From positions 1 through 62,739 of the forward strand of contig NZ_WNKZ01000026.1 in assembly GCF_009720835.1 (NCBI RefSeq): a DNA stretch of 62,739 nucleotides, read 5' to 3'. Source of the DNA: Pseudoduganella buxea. GTDB lineage: Bacteria > Pseudomonadota > Gammaproteobacteria > Burkholderiales > Burkholderiaceae_D. The translations under genes were made by a program, and so were the position numbers. Below the pieces are notes generated by a model. That model had not been told where the DNA came from, searched no databases, and worked only from the letters and a program-made list of their open reading frames with translations. This document shows, piece after piece, positions 44,813 through 54,844 of the stretch. The stretch's first letter is position 1; each line of letters opens with the position of its first letter.

Positions 44813-46021
44813 ATGCATCAGACCCATTTCCTCGTGCGCGAGCCCTTGCTTGACCCGCAACAGCGCGTGGTCGGCTATGAGCTGACGTGGCAACACAATG
44901 CCGGCGACGCCCCCACCCAGGCGGCGCTGGAGGACCTGGTCGGCTTCGTCGCCGGCCAGGTCAACGACCCCGAACGTGGCTGGCTGCTGCGCGACAAGAC
45001 CCTGTTCCTGGAAGCCGTGCCGGCGATGCTGTCGACGGACGCCCTGTACAACCTGCCGCCGCAGCACACGGTGCTGTCGATCGCCACGCGCGAGCTGGCC
45101 AATCCTGATACCCTGGCGGCCGTGCGCGCGCTGCGGGCCGGCGACGTCGGCATCCTGCTGCGCAACTGCGACATCGCCCGCGCCGGCAACCGCCTGCCCA
45201 GCATCTGTTCGTATGTGGAAGTGCGTTTCTCCGGCGCCGACGTGGCCTCGCAGGCGCGCACCTATGCCGCGCTGAAGCAGTCGACAGTGCGCATGGTGGG
45301 GCGGCCCGTGACGACCTGGGCCGATTTCGACGCCTGCGCCGCGCTGGGCATCGATGCCTTCGTCGGCAAGCTGCACCTGACGCCCCGGCCGGGCCTGGAA
45401 ATGAAGGGCATGAATCCGGCCCAGACGATGATCCTGCAACTGATGCAGATGGTCAGCGCCAATGCCGACGTGCCGAAGCTGGAAAGCGTGCTCAAGCGCG
45501 ACGCGGCCCTGTCGTACAAGCTGCTGCGCTACATTAACTCGGCCGGTTTCGGCATGGGTCGCGAGATCCAGTCCCTGAAGCAGGCCATCGGCCTGCTGGG
45601 CTACCAGCCCCTGTACCGCTGGCTGACCCTGCTGCTGGCCACGGCCAGCACGACGGGCTTTTCGCCCGTGCTGCTGGAAACGGCCGTCGTCCGTGGCCGC
45701 CTGGCCGAACTGCTGGGCGTGACGGCGCTGGGCAAGGTGGAAGCGGAAAACATTTTCGTCGCCGGCATGTTCTCGCTGCTGGACCGGCTGCTGGGCGTGC
45801 CGATGAAGGAAGTGCTGGCAACCATCCAGCTGTCCGACGAGGTCGTCAAAGCCCTGCTGGAGCGGGGTGGGCGCTACGGCCCCTACCTGGCCCTGGCCGA
45901 AGCGTGTGAGCTGAACTCAACGCTCGTCGCCTCGCTGGCCGCCTCGCTGAACCTGACCCCGCTAGACGTCAACAAGGCCCACCTGTCCGCGCTGGCGTGG
46001 ACGCAAAACGTCACCGGCTGA
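44813..46021 (+). CDS. degenerate EAL plus HDOD domain protein (YuxH/CdgJ type)
   Basis: 402 residues from the ATG at 44813. The first ~200 residues form an EAL-like domain starting REPLLDPQQRVVGYELTW. The ELTW replaces the catalytic EALLR, and other metal ligands are missing, so it should not cleave c-di-GMP. The remaining ~200 form an HDOD domain (VPKLESVLKRDAALSYKLLRYINSA in pieces, then SLKQAIGLLGYQPLYRW). Such proteins are signalling scaffolds that affect motility in several bacteria. It lies 90 bp after cheZ, at the end of the chemotaxis cluster. Confidence 0.9.
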   Translation: MHQTHFLVREPLLDPQQRVVGYELTWQHNAGDAPTQAALEDLVGFVAGQVNDPERGWLLRDKTLFLEAVPAMLSTDALYNLPPQHTVLSIATRELANPDTLAAVRALRAGDVGILLRNCDIARAGNRLPSICSYVEVRFSGADVASQARTYAALKQSTVRMVGRPVTTWADFDACAALGIDAFVGKLHLTPRPGLEMKGMNPAQTMILQLMQMVSANADVPKLESVLKRDAALSYKLLRYINSAGFGMGREIQSLKQAIGLLGYQPLYRWLTLLLATASTTGFSPVLLETAVVRGRLAELLGVTALGKVEAENIFVAGMFSLLDRLLGVPMKEVLATIQLSDEVVKALLERGGRYGPYLALAEACELNSTLVASLAASLNLTPLDVNKAHLSALAWTQNVTG

Positions 46022-46044
46022 TCGGCCACCCAAACTGCCGAGCC

Positions 46045-46238
46045 TGTGTCCACCTTGGGGGCGTAGCCGGGGTTTCTGTCCACCTTGGGGTCAGACCCCG
46101 ACATAGACACGAGCTCGACCGCTACATTGCTCAGTCCGTGTCCACCTTGGGGTCAGACCCCGACACAGACACGAGCTCGACTGCAAACATAGCTCAGTCC
46201 GTGTCCATGTCGGGGTCTGACCCCACGGTGGACACGGA
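46045..46238. repeat. tandem 62-63-bp repeats with GGGGTCAGACCCC palindromes, last copy inverted
   Basis: A degenerate copy (46045), two near-identical copies (46076 and 46138) and a final inverted copy (46201-46238) each contain GTGTCCACC and the palindrome GGGGTCAGACCCC. The intervening CGAGCTCGAC...CTCAGTCC segment is shared by the two full copies. The array fills the convergent gap between the HDOD gene and panC and could stop transcription from both sides. Confidence 0.85.
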
Positions 46239-46259
46239 CCCGGCCGTAGCGGCGGTGGC

Positions 46260-47105
<846 letters not shown>

Positions 47106-47120
47106 CTAATGGCCGGTGGT

Positions 47121-47984
47121 TCAGGCAGGCGAATAGGCGAGGCGCACGTAAATGGGCGCGAACGGTTCGGCCTGGGTTATTTCGATCAGGGTTTCTTTCG
47201 CCAGTTCCAGCATGGCGACAAAATTTACAACCAGCACGGGTACGCCGCCGCTCACATCGAACAGGTCGGCGAACTCGACGAAACGCTGCGATTGCAGCCG
47301 GCGCAGGATGGCCGTCATGTGCTCGCGCACCGACAGTTCCTCGCGGCTGATCTTGTGGTGCTGCTTCAGGGTGGCGCGCTTGAGCAGGTCGCGCCAGGCC
47401 GCTTGCAGGTCCCCGGGTGTCACGTCCGGCCACACGGGCACCAGGCTCTGCTCGATGAAGATCTGGCTGCGCACGAAATCCCGGTCCAGCTGGGGAATGG
47501 CATTGATGTCGACGGCGGCCAGCTTGATCTGCTCGTATTCGAGCAGGCGGCGCACCAGTTCCGCGCGGGGATCGTCCCCATCGACTTCCAGCTCATGCTG
47601 GCGCTGCGGCAGCAGCATGCGCGACTTGATCTCGATCAGCATGGCCGCCATCAACAGGTATTCGGCGGCCAGCTCCAGGTTCGACAGGCGGATCTGGTCC
47701 ACATACTTCAGGTATTGCAGCGTGACCTGCGCCATCGGGATGTCGAGGATATTGAAGTTCTGTCGCCGGATCAGGTACAGCAGCAGGTCGAGCGGGCCTT
47801 CGAAGGCGTCGAGAAAGATTTCCAGCGCATCCGGCGGGATGTACAGGTCCGTGGGCAGGTGCAGCAGGGGCTCGCCGTACAGGCGTGCAAAAGCAGCGCC
47901 GTCGGCTGGTGCCACGGCGCTGCCTGTCGACTGCGGGTCCGGCGCTGCAACTGCTGCGCCGGCCGGGTCGTCCGCGGGAAGCAT
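47121..47984 (-). CDS. scpA: segregation and condensation protein A (kleisin)
   Basis: 287 residues. The N-terminal kleisin domain has FEGPLDLLLYLIRRQNFNILD and QYLKYVDQIRLSNLELAAEYL in part, which bind the SMC neck. An acidic middle follows, and the C-terminal winged helix is at ~215-285. The first ~40 residues are a poorly conserved Ala/Asp/Pro-rich extension. With SMC and ScpB it compacts and separates chromosomes. scpB is not adjacent. Confidence 0.94.
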   Translation of the reverse strand: MLPADDPAGAAVAAPDPQSTGSAVAPADGAAFARLYGEPLLHLPTDLYIPPDALEIFLDAFEGPLDLLLYLIRRQNFNILDIPMAQVTLQYLKYVDQIRLSNLELAAEYLLMAAMLIEIKSRMLLPQRQHELEVDGDDPRAELVRRLLEYEQIKLAAVDINAIPQLDRDFVRSQIFIEQSLVPVWPDVTPGDLQAAWRDLLKRATLKQHHKISREELSVREHMTAILRRLQSQRFVEFADLFDVSGGVPVLVVNFVAMLELAKETLIEITQAEPFAPIYVRLAYSPA

Positions 47985-48012
47985 GTCTGGCGTTCCCGAG
48001 CTAGCCCTGCAT

Positions 48013-48231
48013 TCAGTCCGTCAGTTTGTTCTGATAGACGTAGGCTTGCTGGGCAATGGCGGAATCGCGCTGGCGTGCGCGCTCGTCCAGCGACTGCGGC
48101 GCCTTGTCCCACAGCAGGGCACGGCCCTGCTGCTGGCCTTGCTCGATGGCCGGATTCTTTTCCTTCAGGCTCTTGATGAACTGGGTGTGATCGGATTCGT
48201 AACCGCGGTGCTGCTTGAACAGGAGTTTCAT
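48013..48231 (-). CDS. DUF3460 family protein
   Basis: 72 residues from the ATG at 48231. YESDHTQFIKSLKEKNPAIE, then GRALLWDKAPQSLDERAR and a QQAYVYQ tail, match this small betaproteobacterial family. The role is unknown. It is usually found beside scpA and panC as here, 28 bp upstream of scpA. A TTG 27 bp upstream in frame is a less likely start. Confidence 0.85.
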   Translation of the reverse strand: MKLLFKQHRGYESDHTQFIKSLKEKNPAIEQGQQQGRALLWDKAPQSLDERARQRDSAIAQQAYVYQNKLTD

Positions 48232-48345
48232 AGGTTTGATAGCTGAGTTGAAAGCCAACGGCTATTCTACCGCGCTGCGGCATGCCACAGGGAATTTCCG
48301 TCGCTGCCCAGCGACAGCGCCCCGCTTCGGGTATGCTCTATTGCC

Positions 48346-49251
48346 ATGAATACACGACTGACCCCCCACACGGTCTTCCTGCTGACCTTGCCGCCGATCC
48401 TGTGGGCGGGCAACGCCATCGCCGGCCGCCTCGTCCACGAGATGGTGCCGCCTATCCTGCTGAACCTGCTGCGCTGGAGCCTGGCCTTCGCCATCCTGCT
48501 GCCGCTGGCCGGCCCCGTGTTCCGCCGCGACAGCGAATTGTGGCGGCATTGGCGCCGCTTTGCGCTGCTGGGCCTGCTTGGCGTGGGCCTGTATAACGCA
48601 CTGCAGTATCTCGCGCTGCAAAGCAGCACGCCCATCAACGTCACCCTCGTCGCGGCGGGCATGCCCGTGTGGATGATTCTGACGGGCTGGCTGTTCTTCG
48701 GCGTCGGCGTCACGCGCCGGCAAGTCGTCGGCGCCGTGCTGTCGATCGCCGGCGTGCTGCTCGTGCTGGCCCGGGGCGACGTCGCCCACCTGCTGGCGCT
48801 GCGGCTGGTGGCGGGCGACCTGTTCATGATCCTGGCGACGATTGCCTGGTCGCTGTACAGCTGGCTGCTGACGCGCACCCACGAGCCGGCCGGGCTGCGG
48901 GCCGACTGGGCCGGCTTCCTGCTGGCCCAGGTGGGTTTCGGCGTGCTGTGGTCAGGATTGTTCGCGGCAGGGGAGTGGACTTTGTCGGACGCCACCGTCC
49001 ACTGGAACTGGACGCTCGCTGCCGTACTGGCCTACGTCGCCATCGGCCCCGCAGTCGTCGCCTTCCGTTGCTGGGGCGAGGGTGTCCGGCGCGCCGGCCC
49101 CGCCATCGCCGCCTTCTTCAGCAACCTGACACCGCTGTTCGCGGCACTGCTGTCCTCCGCGTTTCTGGGCGAGTTGCCCCACCTTTATCACGGTATCGCC
49201 TTCCTGCTGATCGTCGGCGGCATTATCGTTTCCTCCCGACGACCCAGCTGA
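48346..49251 (+). CDS. EamA/DMT-family transporter
   Basis: 301 residues with ten predicted membrane helices in two EamA halves. WAGNAIAGRLVHEMVPPILL opens the first; ALQYLALQSSTPINVTLV and the end AFFSNLTPLFAALLSSAFLGE are conserved. It is an inner-membrane permease or exporter of unknown substrate. It is divergent from DUF3460 and not related in sequence detail to the EamA protein at 16760. A TATGCT hexamer lies about 20 bp before the ATG. Confidence 0.9.
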   Translation: MNTRLTPHTVFLLTLPPILWAGNAIAGRLVHEMVPPILLNLLRWSLAFAILLPLAGPVFRRDSELWRHWRRFALLGLLGVGLYNALQYLALQSSTPINVTLVAAGMPVWMILTGWLFFGVGVTRRQVVGAVLSIAGVLLVLARGDVAHLLALRLVAGDLFMILATIAWSLYSWLLTRTHEPAGLRADWAGFLLAQVGFGVLWSGLFAAGEWTLSDATVHWNWTLAAVLAYVAIGPAVVAFRCWGEGVRRAGPAIAAFFSNLTPLFAALLSSAFLGELPHLYHGIAFLLIVGGIIVSSRRPS

Positions 49252-49514
49252 CCCATCATTATCCGGACCGCCGGCGAATTCAACGTCGGACACCTGATCC
49301 GTTCGCAGTGTTTCTCTAAACCATGTCTGCCACCGGGGCAGAGGAATAGCTTGCCGTGTGCGTACCCTGCGATTGCACCGCGTTCGGCATCCGGCCCCGC
49401 ATGGAGGCTTGTTCCGCTATCTTGGGAAAGGTGTGGCTAGTGCGGCAAATCAACACCGCGCCGCGCGGTGGTGTGTTCTGCTAGCGTGGGATATTACTCA
49501 GCGGGAGAATGGTC
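49252..49514. other. 263-bp gap without a visible gene
   Basis: No frame here looks like protein. A CCGCGCCGCGCGG palindrome occurs near 49460. The promoter of the small lipoprotein gene should be near the right end. Confidence 0.5.
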
Positions 49515-49628
49515 ATGCGTAAATGTTTATTGTTGGGTATGGCGGCGATATTAGCCCTGGCCGCTTGCGATAATGCACCGCCGAAGCCGCCGAAGCCCAT
49601 TGCGGGTGCTGTGCAGTCCGCCACCTGA
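49515..49628 (+). CDS. 37-residue predicted lipoprotein
   Basis: The ATG at 49515 follows a GCGGGAGAA ribosome site and encodes MRKCLLLGMAAILALAAC, a compact lipoprotein signal with lipobox LAAC and lipid-accepting Cys18. The mature peptide is only 20 residues, DNAPPKPPKPIAGAVQSAT after the cysteine, and proline-rich. Size and layout recall small entericidin-like or LptM-like lipoproteins, but I see no sequence match to either. Asp after the cysteine could retain it in the inner membrane by the +2 rule known from E. coli. Confidence 0.68.
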   Translation: MRKCLLLGMAAILALAACDNAPPKPPKPIAGAVQSAT

Positions 49629-49770
49629 AGTGCGAGTAGACGCGAGGAAATAGCCCGCACACCGGGCAACGGGGGGGCAGCAATCGTGCCGTTTAAGCCA
49701 AGGTTTGGCGCGATCACGCCATGGATTGGTCTGTCGGCGACGGGACAATGCGGCTGACGCCCAAAGGCAA

Positions 49771-50250
49771 TCAGCGCAGTTGCCGCCGCATTACAAGCGG
49801 CGCCGGTTCCAGGGGATTGGCGTGGGAATATTCGAGTTCGGCGGCCAGGTCGAATTCATAGGCCGCATAAAAATCGATCAGTTTCGGCTGGTCGCTTCGT
49901 ACCGCCAGGCGCAGTTCGCGAATGCCTGATTCCTGGCCGTGGTGAATCACGGCTTCGAGTAAATGCTGGGAAAGGTTATTGCCCCGGTATTCGGGCAGGA
50001 CGCCCATTCTTAATATCTCCCACACGCCGGGCTCCGTGTCGTGGGGCAGCCAGCGGACGGCGCCGATGGGCGTATCGCCGTCGAATAAAATAAAACCGCC
50101 GCCCTGGCGCAGATGTTCCGCGACCAGGACAGCGGTTTCCCGGTGTCCGCTGGAGGTGACGCTGACCTTGCCGGCCCAGGCGCGGCGCGTCAGGCCGGCG
50201 ATCAACGAAGCGTCGTCGTCGTCGGCCGGACGGACTGCGAAGGTGGCCAT
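49771..50250 (-). CDS. GNAT-family N-acetyltransferase
   Basis: 159 residues of one GNAT domain. EILRMGVLPEYRGNNLSQHLL holds the acetyl-CoA loop (RGNNLS, a variant of Q/RxxGxG/A), and IRELRLAVRSDQPKLIDFYAAYEF is typical of the end of the fold. The acceptor is unknown. It lies 16 bp downstream of metG on the same strand and could be cotranscribed. Confidence 0.87.
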   Translation of the reverse strand: MATFAVRPADDDDASLIAGLTRRAWAGKVSVTSSGHRETAVLVAEHLRQGGGFILFDGDTPIGAVRWLPHDTEPGVWEILRMGVLPEYRGNNLSQHLLEAVIHHGQESGIRELRLAVRSDQPKLIDFYAAYEFDLAAELEYSHANPLEPAPLVMRRQLR

Positions 50251-50266
50251 CGGCGCGCCGCTATCC

Positions 50267-52405
50267 TTAGCGAATGCGCATGCCCGGCTCGGCGCCCGGC
50301 CACGGGTTCAGGATATAGATGCCGGGGTTGGCCTTCTCGTCCGCGCTGGATGCGGCCAGCACCATGCCTTCGGAGACGCCGAACTTCATCTTGCGGGGCG
50401 CCAGGTTGGCGACCAGCACCGTGAGTTTACCCACCAGGTCTTCCGGCTGATACATCGACTTGATGCCGGAGAACACATTGCGGTGGCGCCCTTCGCCCAC
50501 GTCCAGGGTCAGCCGGAGCAGCTTGTCGGAACCGTCGACATGCTCGCAGTTGACGATCCTGGCGATGCGCAGGTCGATCTTGACGAAGTCGTCGATCTTG
50601 ATTTCCGGCGCCAGCGCCTCGATGCCGTCGACGGGCGCGGCGGCCGCCACGGGTGCGGCAACGGCTGCCGGCGCGGCGGCAGGGGCAGGGGCTGCCTTCG
50701 GCGCGTCGAACAGTTCCTCGATCATCTTGGCGTCGACCCGCGTCATCAGGTGGCTGTAGGCGCCGATGGTGCGTCCCAGCATGGCGCTGCTGGCCGCTTC
50801 CACGGCCGTATCGGCCCACGTGAAGCGCTCGTCGTTCAGGAAGGTGCGTACATTGGCGGCCACGCCGGGCAGCACGGGCGACATCAGGATCGTCAGCTGG
50901 CGGAACAGGATCAGGGCCGTCGTGCACACTTCATGCAGTGCGGCCGTCTTGTCCGCATCCTTGGCCAGCAGCCATGGCTTGTTTTCGTCGACGTACTGGT
51001 TCGTCACGTCGGCGATTTCCATGATTTCGCGCAGGGCCTTGCCGAACTCGCGGTTCTCGAAGCTTTGCGCAATGGATGCCTGGCGCTCGGCGCCGTCGGC
51101 GTCCGTCAGCGCCTTCCTGATCCAGTCCAGCGCCGTGGCCGACAGTTGCGGGGCCAGCTTGCCGTCGAACTTCTTGGCGATAAAGCCGGCGCAGCGGCTG
51201 GCGATATTGACGTATTTGCCGATCAGGTCCGAATTGACGCGGGCGACGAAATCCTCGCCCGTGAAATCGAGGTCCTCGACTTTCGAGTTCAGTTTGAAGG
51301 CGATGTAATAGCGCAGCCATTCCGGGTTCATGCCCAGGTTCAGGTAGCGCAGGGGCGAAATGCCCGTGCCGCGCGATTTCGACATCTTTTCGTTGTTGAC
51401 GGTCAGGTGGCCGTGCACATTGACCTTCAGCTTCTCGATCACCGGGTGGCCGGCGAATTTGAGCATGGCGGGCCAGAACAGCAGGTGGAAGGAGACGATG
51501 TCCTTGCCGATAAAGTGGATCTGTTCGGCGGCCGGGTCGTTCAGGAAGGCGTCGAAATCGATATTCTTCTTGCTGAAATAGTTCTTCAGCGAAGCCAGGT
51601 AGCCCACGGGGGCGTCGAGCCACACATAGAAGAACTTGCCCGGCGCGTCCGGAATGGGAATGCCGAAATACGGCGCGTCGCGCGAAATATCCCAGTCGGC
51701 CAGCTTTTCGCCCGCCTCGCCCAGCCATTCGGAAACCTTGTTGACCATTTCCGGCTGCAGGCGGCCCGGGGTGTTGAGCCAGTCGCGCAGGAATTCAAAG
51801 CAGCGCGGGTCCGACAGCTTGAAGAAATACTGTTCCGAAGGCTTCAGGATGGGCGTCGCGTTGGTGAACACGGAATACGGGTTGACCAGGTCGGTCGGCT
51901 GGTAGGCCGCGCCGCACACCTCGCAATTGTCGCCGTACTGGTCCTTGGCGCCGCACTTCGGGCACTCGCCCTTGATATTGCGGTCGGCCAGGAACATGCC
52001 CTTGACGGGGTCGAAGAAGCGGTCGACGGTTTTCGTCTGGATCAGGCCGACGTCGCGCAGGCGGCGGTAGATGCCTTGCGACAGCTCGACGTTTTCCGGC
52101 GAATCCGTGGAATACCAGTTGTCAAAGGCGATATGGAAACCGTCCAGGTATTGGGCGCGGCCGGCGGCGATCTTGGCGACGAATTCCTGCGGCGTGATGC
52201 CTTCCTTTTCGGCCGCGATCATGATCGGCGTGCCGTGGGTGTCGTCGGCGCCGACGAAATGCACTTCGCGCGGCACGCCACCTTCGCTTTGCATTCGCTG
52301 GTAACGAACCCAGATGTCGGCCTGGATGTATTCCATCATGTGGCCAATATGGAAGGCGGCATTAGCGTAGGGCAGGGCAGTGGTGACGAACAGCTTGCGA
52401 GTCAT
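50267..52405 (-). CDS. metG: methionyl-tRNA synthetase
   Basis: 712 residues from the ATG at 52405 ([20 protein letters not shown]); the open frame beyond it is not MetG-like. It has HIGH at 19-22, a zinc knuckle with two CxxC pairs ([17 protein letters not shown]), and [10 protein letters not shown]. An Ala-rich linker (~residues 578-605) leads to the C-terminal OB-fold tRNA-binding domain. It charges tRNA-Met. The 152-bp gap to the divergent mrp gene should hold both promoters. Confidence 0.98.
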   Translation of the reverse strand: MTRKLFVTTALPYANAAFHIGHMMEYIQADIWVRYQRMQSEGGVPREVHFVGADDTHGTPIMIAAEKEGITPQEFVAKIAAGRAQYLDGFHIAFDNWYSTDSPENVELSQGIYRRLRDVGLIQTKTVDRFFDPVKGMFLADRNIKGECPKCGAKDQYGDNCEVCGAAYQPTDLVNPYSVFTNATPILKPSEQYFFKLSDPRCFEFLRDWLNTPGRLQPEMVNKVSEWLGEAGEKLADWDISRDAPYFGIPIPDAPGKFFYVWLDAPVGYLASLKNYFSKKNIDFDAFLNDPAAEQIHFIGKDIVSFHLLFWPAMLKFAGHPVIEKLKVNVHGHLTVNNEKMSKSRGTGISPLRYLNLGMNPEWLRYYIAFKLNSKVEDLDFTGEDFVARVNSDLIGKYVNIASRCAGFIAKKFDGKLAPQLSATALDWIRKALTDADGAERQASIAQSFENREFGKALREIMEIADVTNQYVDENKPWLLAKDADKTAALHEVCTTALILFRQLTILMSPVLPGVAANVRTFLNDERFTWADTAVEAASSAMLGRTIGAYSHLMTRVDAKMIEELFDAPKAAPAPAAAPAAVAAPVAAAAPVDGIEALAPEIKIDDFVKIDLRIARIVNCEHVDGSDKLLRLTLDVGEGRHRNVFSGIKSMYQPEDLVGKLTVLVANLAPRKMKFGVSEGMVLAASSADEKANPGIYILNPWPGAEPGMRIR

Positions 52406-52556
52406 GGTCAGCGCGAGGTTAGGTAAAAGAAGCATTTTAACAGCGCCGGGCGCCACCGCGCAGGCCGGCTCGCCGCAAGTAATGCGGGGCCGGCCATGCA
52501 TCGGCCTCAATATTGCCATTTTGCGCTAGACTGCGGCATCACCAACGGAGAATCAA

Positions 52557-53639
52557 ATGAGCATCACAGTCGAAGACGTCAAGGCCGCGCTGTCCCAGGT
52601 GGTCGATCCGAACACCACGAAGGACTTCGTCACCACCAAGTCCGTGCGCAACCTGAAAATCGAGAACGGCGAAATCGCCCTCGAGATCGAGCTGGGCTAC
52701 CCGGCCAACAGCCAGATCGAGCCGATCCGCGCCAGCGTGCTGGCCGCACTGCAGCCCTTCGGCCTGAAGGTCAACCTGGCCATCACCAGCAAGATCATCG
52801 CGCACACGGTGCAGCGGGGCCTGAAGCCGCTGCCGAACGTGAAGAACATCATCGCCGTTGCCTCGGGCAAGGGCGGCGTCGGCAAATCCACCACGGCCGT
52901 CAACCTGGCGCTGGCGCTGGCCGCCGAAGGCGCCACCGTGGGCGTGCTGGACGCGGACATCTACGGCCCGTCGCAGCCGACCATGCTGGGCGTCACGGGA
53001 CGGCCCCTGTCGAAGGACGGCAAGACGATGGAACCGATGGAAGGCCATGGCATCCAGGTCTCGTCGATCGGCTTCCTGATCGATCCGGACGAGCCGATGG
53101 TGTGGCGCGGCCCGATGGTCACGCAGGCGCTCCAGCAACTGCTGGACCAGACCAACTGGCGCGACCTGGACTACCTGATCGTCGACATGCCGCCCGGTAC
53201 CGGCGACATCCAGCTGACCCTGTCGCAGAAGGTGCCCGTCACGGGCGCCGTCATCGTCACGACGCCGCAGGACATCGCCCTGCTGGACGCGCGCAAGGGC
53301 CTGAAGATGTTCGAGAAGGTGGGCATCCCCATCCTGGGCGTGGTGGAGAACATGAGCACCCATATCTGCTCGAACTGCGGCCACACGGAGGAAATCTTCG
53401 GGGCCGGCGGCGGCGAGAAGATGTGCGCGGACTTCGGCGTCGACTTCCTGGGCAAGCTGCCCCTGAAGATGGCGATCCGCGAGCAGGCCGATTCCGGCCG
53501 GCCGACCGTGGTGGCGGATCCGGACGGCCCGATTGCCGTGTTGTACAAGGAGATCGCGCGGAAGGTGGCCATCAAGGTGGCCGAAAAGGCCAAGGACATG
53601 AGCAGCAAGTTCCCTTCCATCGTGATCAAGAACGACTAA
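52557..53639 (+). CDS. apbC: iron-sulfur cluster carrier protein ApbC (Mrp/NBP35 family)
   Basis: 360 residues. An N-terminal MIP18/DUF59-like domain covers ~1-80. The deviant Walker A is GKGGVGKS at 104-111, then DADIYGPSQPTMLG and MPPGTGDIQLTLSQ. The CxxC motif Cys271/Cys274 (HICSNCGH) binds the bridging cluster between two subunits. It carries Fe-S clusters to apoproteins. In many beta- and gammaproteobacteria it faces metG as here. Confidence 0.95.
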   Translation: MSITVEDVKAALSQVVDPNTTKDFVTTKSVRNLKIENGEIALEIELGYPANSQIEPIRASVLAALQPFGLKVNLAITSKIIAHTVQRGLKPLPNVKNIIAVASGKGGVGKSTTAVNLALALAAEGATVGVLDADIYGPSQPTMLGVTGRPLSKDGKTMEPMEGHGIQVSSIGFLIDPDEPMVWRGPMVTQALQQLLDQTNWRDLDYLIVDMPPGTGDIQLTLSQKVPVTGAVIVTTPQDIALLDARKGLKMFEKVGIPILGVVENMSTHICSNCGHTEEIFGAGGGEKMCADFGVDFLGKLPLKMAIREQADSGRPTVVADPDGPIAVLYKEIARKVAIKVAEKAKDMSSKFPSIVIKND

Positions 53640-53661
53640 CCATGAACCATTGAGGAGTGCT

Positions 53662-54774
53662 ATGCCCCCGCTGACGATGCAAAGACGTAAGGTGACGGCC
53701 GCCCTGGCCGCGCTGGCAGCTTTATTGGCAGTACCGCCGAGCATGGCGGCATGGGGGGATACGCCCCGCACACCGAAGCCGGAAACGGCGGCCAGGCCCT
53801 GGCAGCGCCAGGCCAGCGGCACGGAGAACCAGCTGCGCGGCCTGTCCGTCGTCAGCCCCACCGTGGCCTGGGCCAGCGGCGCCAAGGGCACCGTGCTGCG
53901 TACCGTGGACGGCAGGACGTGGAAGCGCTTCACGGTGCCGGGCGCCGAGGCGCTGGACCTGCGCGACATCCACGCCTTCGACGCCGACACCGCCGTGGCC
54001 TTGTCCATCGGGCCGGGCGATGCGTCGCGCATCTACCGCACCGCTGACGGCGGCGCCAGCTGGGCCCTGCAGGTCACCAATCCGGACGCCAACGGCTTCT
54101 GGGACTGCCTGGCCTTCTGGGACCGCGACAACGGCATCGTCTTCGGCGATCCGGTCGACGGCGCCTACCAGATCCTGACCACGGGCGACGGCGGCGCCAC
54201 GTGGCAGGCCGCCGTCGACCCGGATGGCCTGAAGGCCTTGCCGAACGAGGCGGCGTTTGCTGCCAGCGGCACCTGCCTTTCCGTGGCCGGCACGGATGAC
54301 GCCTGGTTCGCCACCGGTGGCGGCGCCAGGGCCCGCGTGTTCCACTCGGCCGACCGTGGCCGCACGTGGCAGGCCAGCGACACGCCGATTCCCGCCGGCG
54401 CCGGCGCCAAGGGCGTGTTCTCGGTGGGCTTCCGCGACAGCCAGGTGGGCCTGGCCGTGGGCGGCGACTATTCGGACCGCCACCTGGCAACGCTCAATGG
54501 TGCCCGCAGCGAGGACGGCGGCGCCACGTGGGCGCCGCAGCAGGTACTGCCGGTGGGGTATATGTCGGTGGTGGTGCCCGTCACGGGCGCGCCGGATTCG
54601 TTCGTCGCGGCCGGTCTGGCCGGTTCCGGCTATTCGCTCGATGCGGGCAGGACGTGGAAGGTGCTGGACCGCACCCCCGTCAACACGGTGGGCTTCGCGT
54701 CGCCGACGGCGGGATGGGCGGTGGGGCCGAAGGGCCTGATCCTGAAATATGCGGGGCCGCAGCTGGGCAAGTAG
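53662..54774 (+). CDS. HCF136/YCF48-like BNR-repeat exported protein
   Basis: 370 residues from the ATG at 53662 (GAGGAG site). A signal peptide spans ~1-30 (AALAALLAVPPSMA). The rest is a beta-propeller of BNR-like repeats with recurring TxDGGxxW phrases such as RTADGGASWALQ, TTGDGGATWQA, SADRGRTWQA and SEDGGATWAPQ. Photosynthesis relatives assist photosystem II assembly; in non-photosynthetic bacteria the job is unknown and probably involves binding an exported partner. It follows apbC by 22 bp and ends at a strong terminator. Confidence 0.88.
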   Translation: MPPLTMQRRKVTAALAALAALLAVPPSMAAWGDTPRTPKPETAARPWQRQASGTENQLRGLSVVSPTVAWASGAKGTVLRTVDGRTWKRFTVPGAEALDLRDIHAFDADTAVALSIGPGDASRIYRTADGGASWALQVTNPDANGFWDCLAFWDRDNGIVFGDPVDGAYQILTTGDGGATWQAAVDPDGLKALPNEAAFAASGTCLSVAGTDDAWFATGGGARARVFHSADRGRTWQASDTPIPAGAGAKGVFSVGFRDSQVGLAVGGDYSDRHLATLNGARSEDGGATWAPQQVLPVGYMSVVVPVTGAPDSFVAAGLAGSGYSLDAGRTWKVLDRTPVNTVGFASPTAGWAVGPKGLILKYAGPQLGK

Positions 54775-54792
54775 GCCTTGCAACAAATGACG

Positions 54793-54817
54793 ATGGCGGC
54801 CCGCGGGCCGCCATTTT
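54793..54817 (+). terminator. rho-independent terminator after the HCF136-like gene
   Basis: Perfect 10-bp stem ATGGCGGCCC / GGGCCGCCAT with a two-base spacer, then TTTT. It lies 18 bp after the stop codon and also near the convergent beta-lactamase-fold gene. Confidence 0.85.
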
Positions 54818-54844
54818 CTTGTCTGTCCGTTTATTCGGTACTGC

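Noticed and set aside
46045..46238. CRISPR array at the tandem repeats
   Set aside because: Only two or three units, most of each unit is conserved so there are no unique spacers, one copy is inverted, and no cas genes are present.
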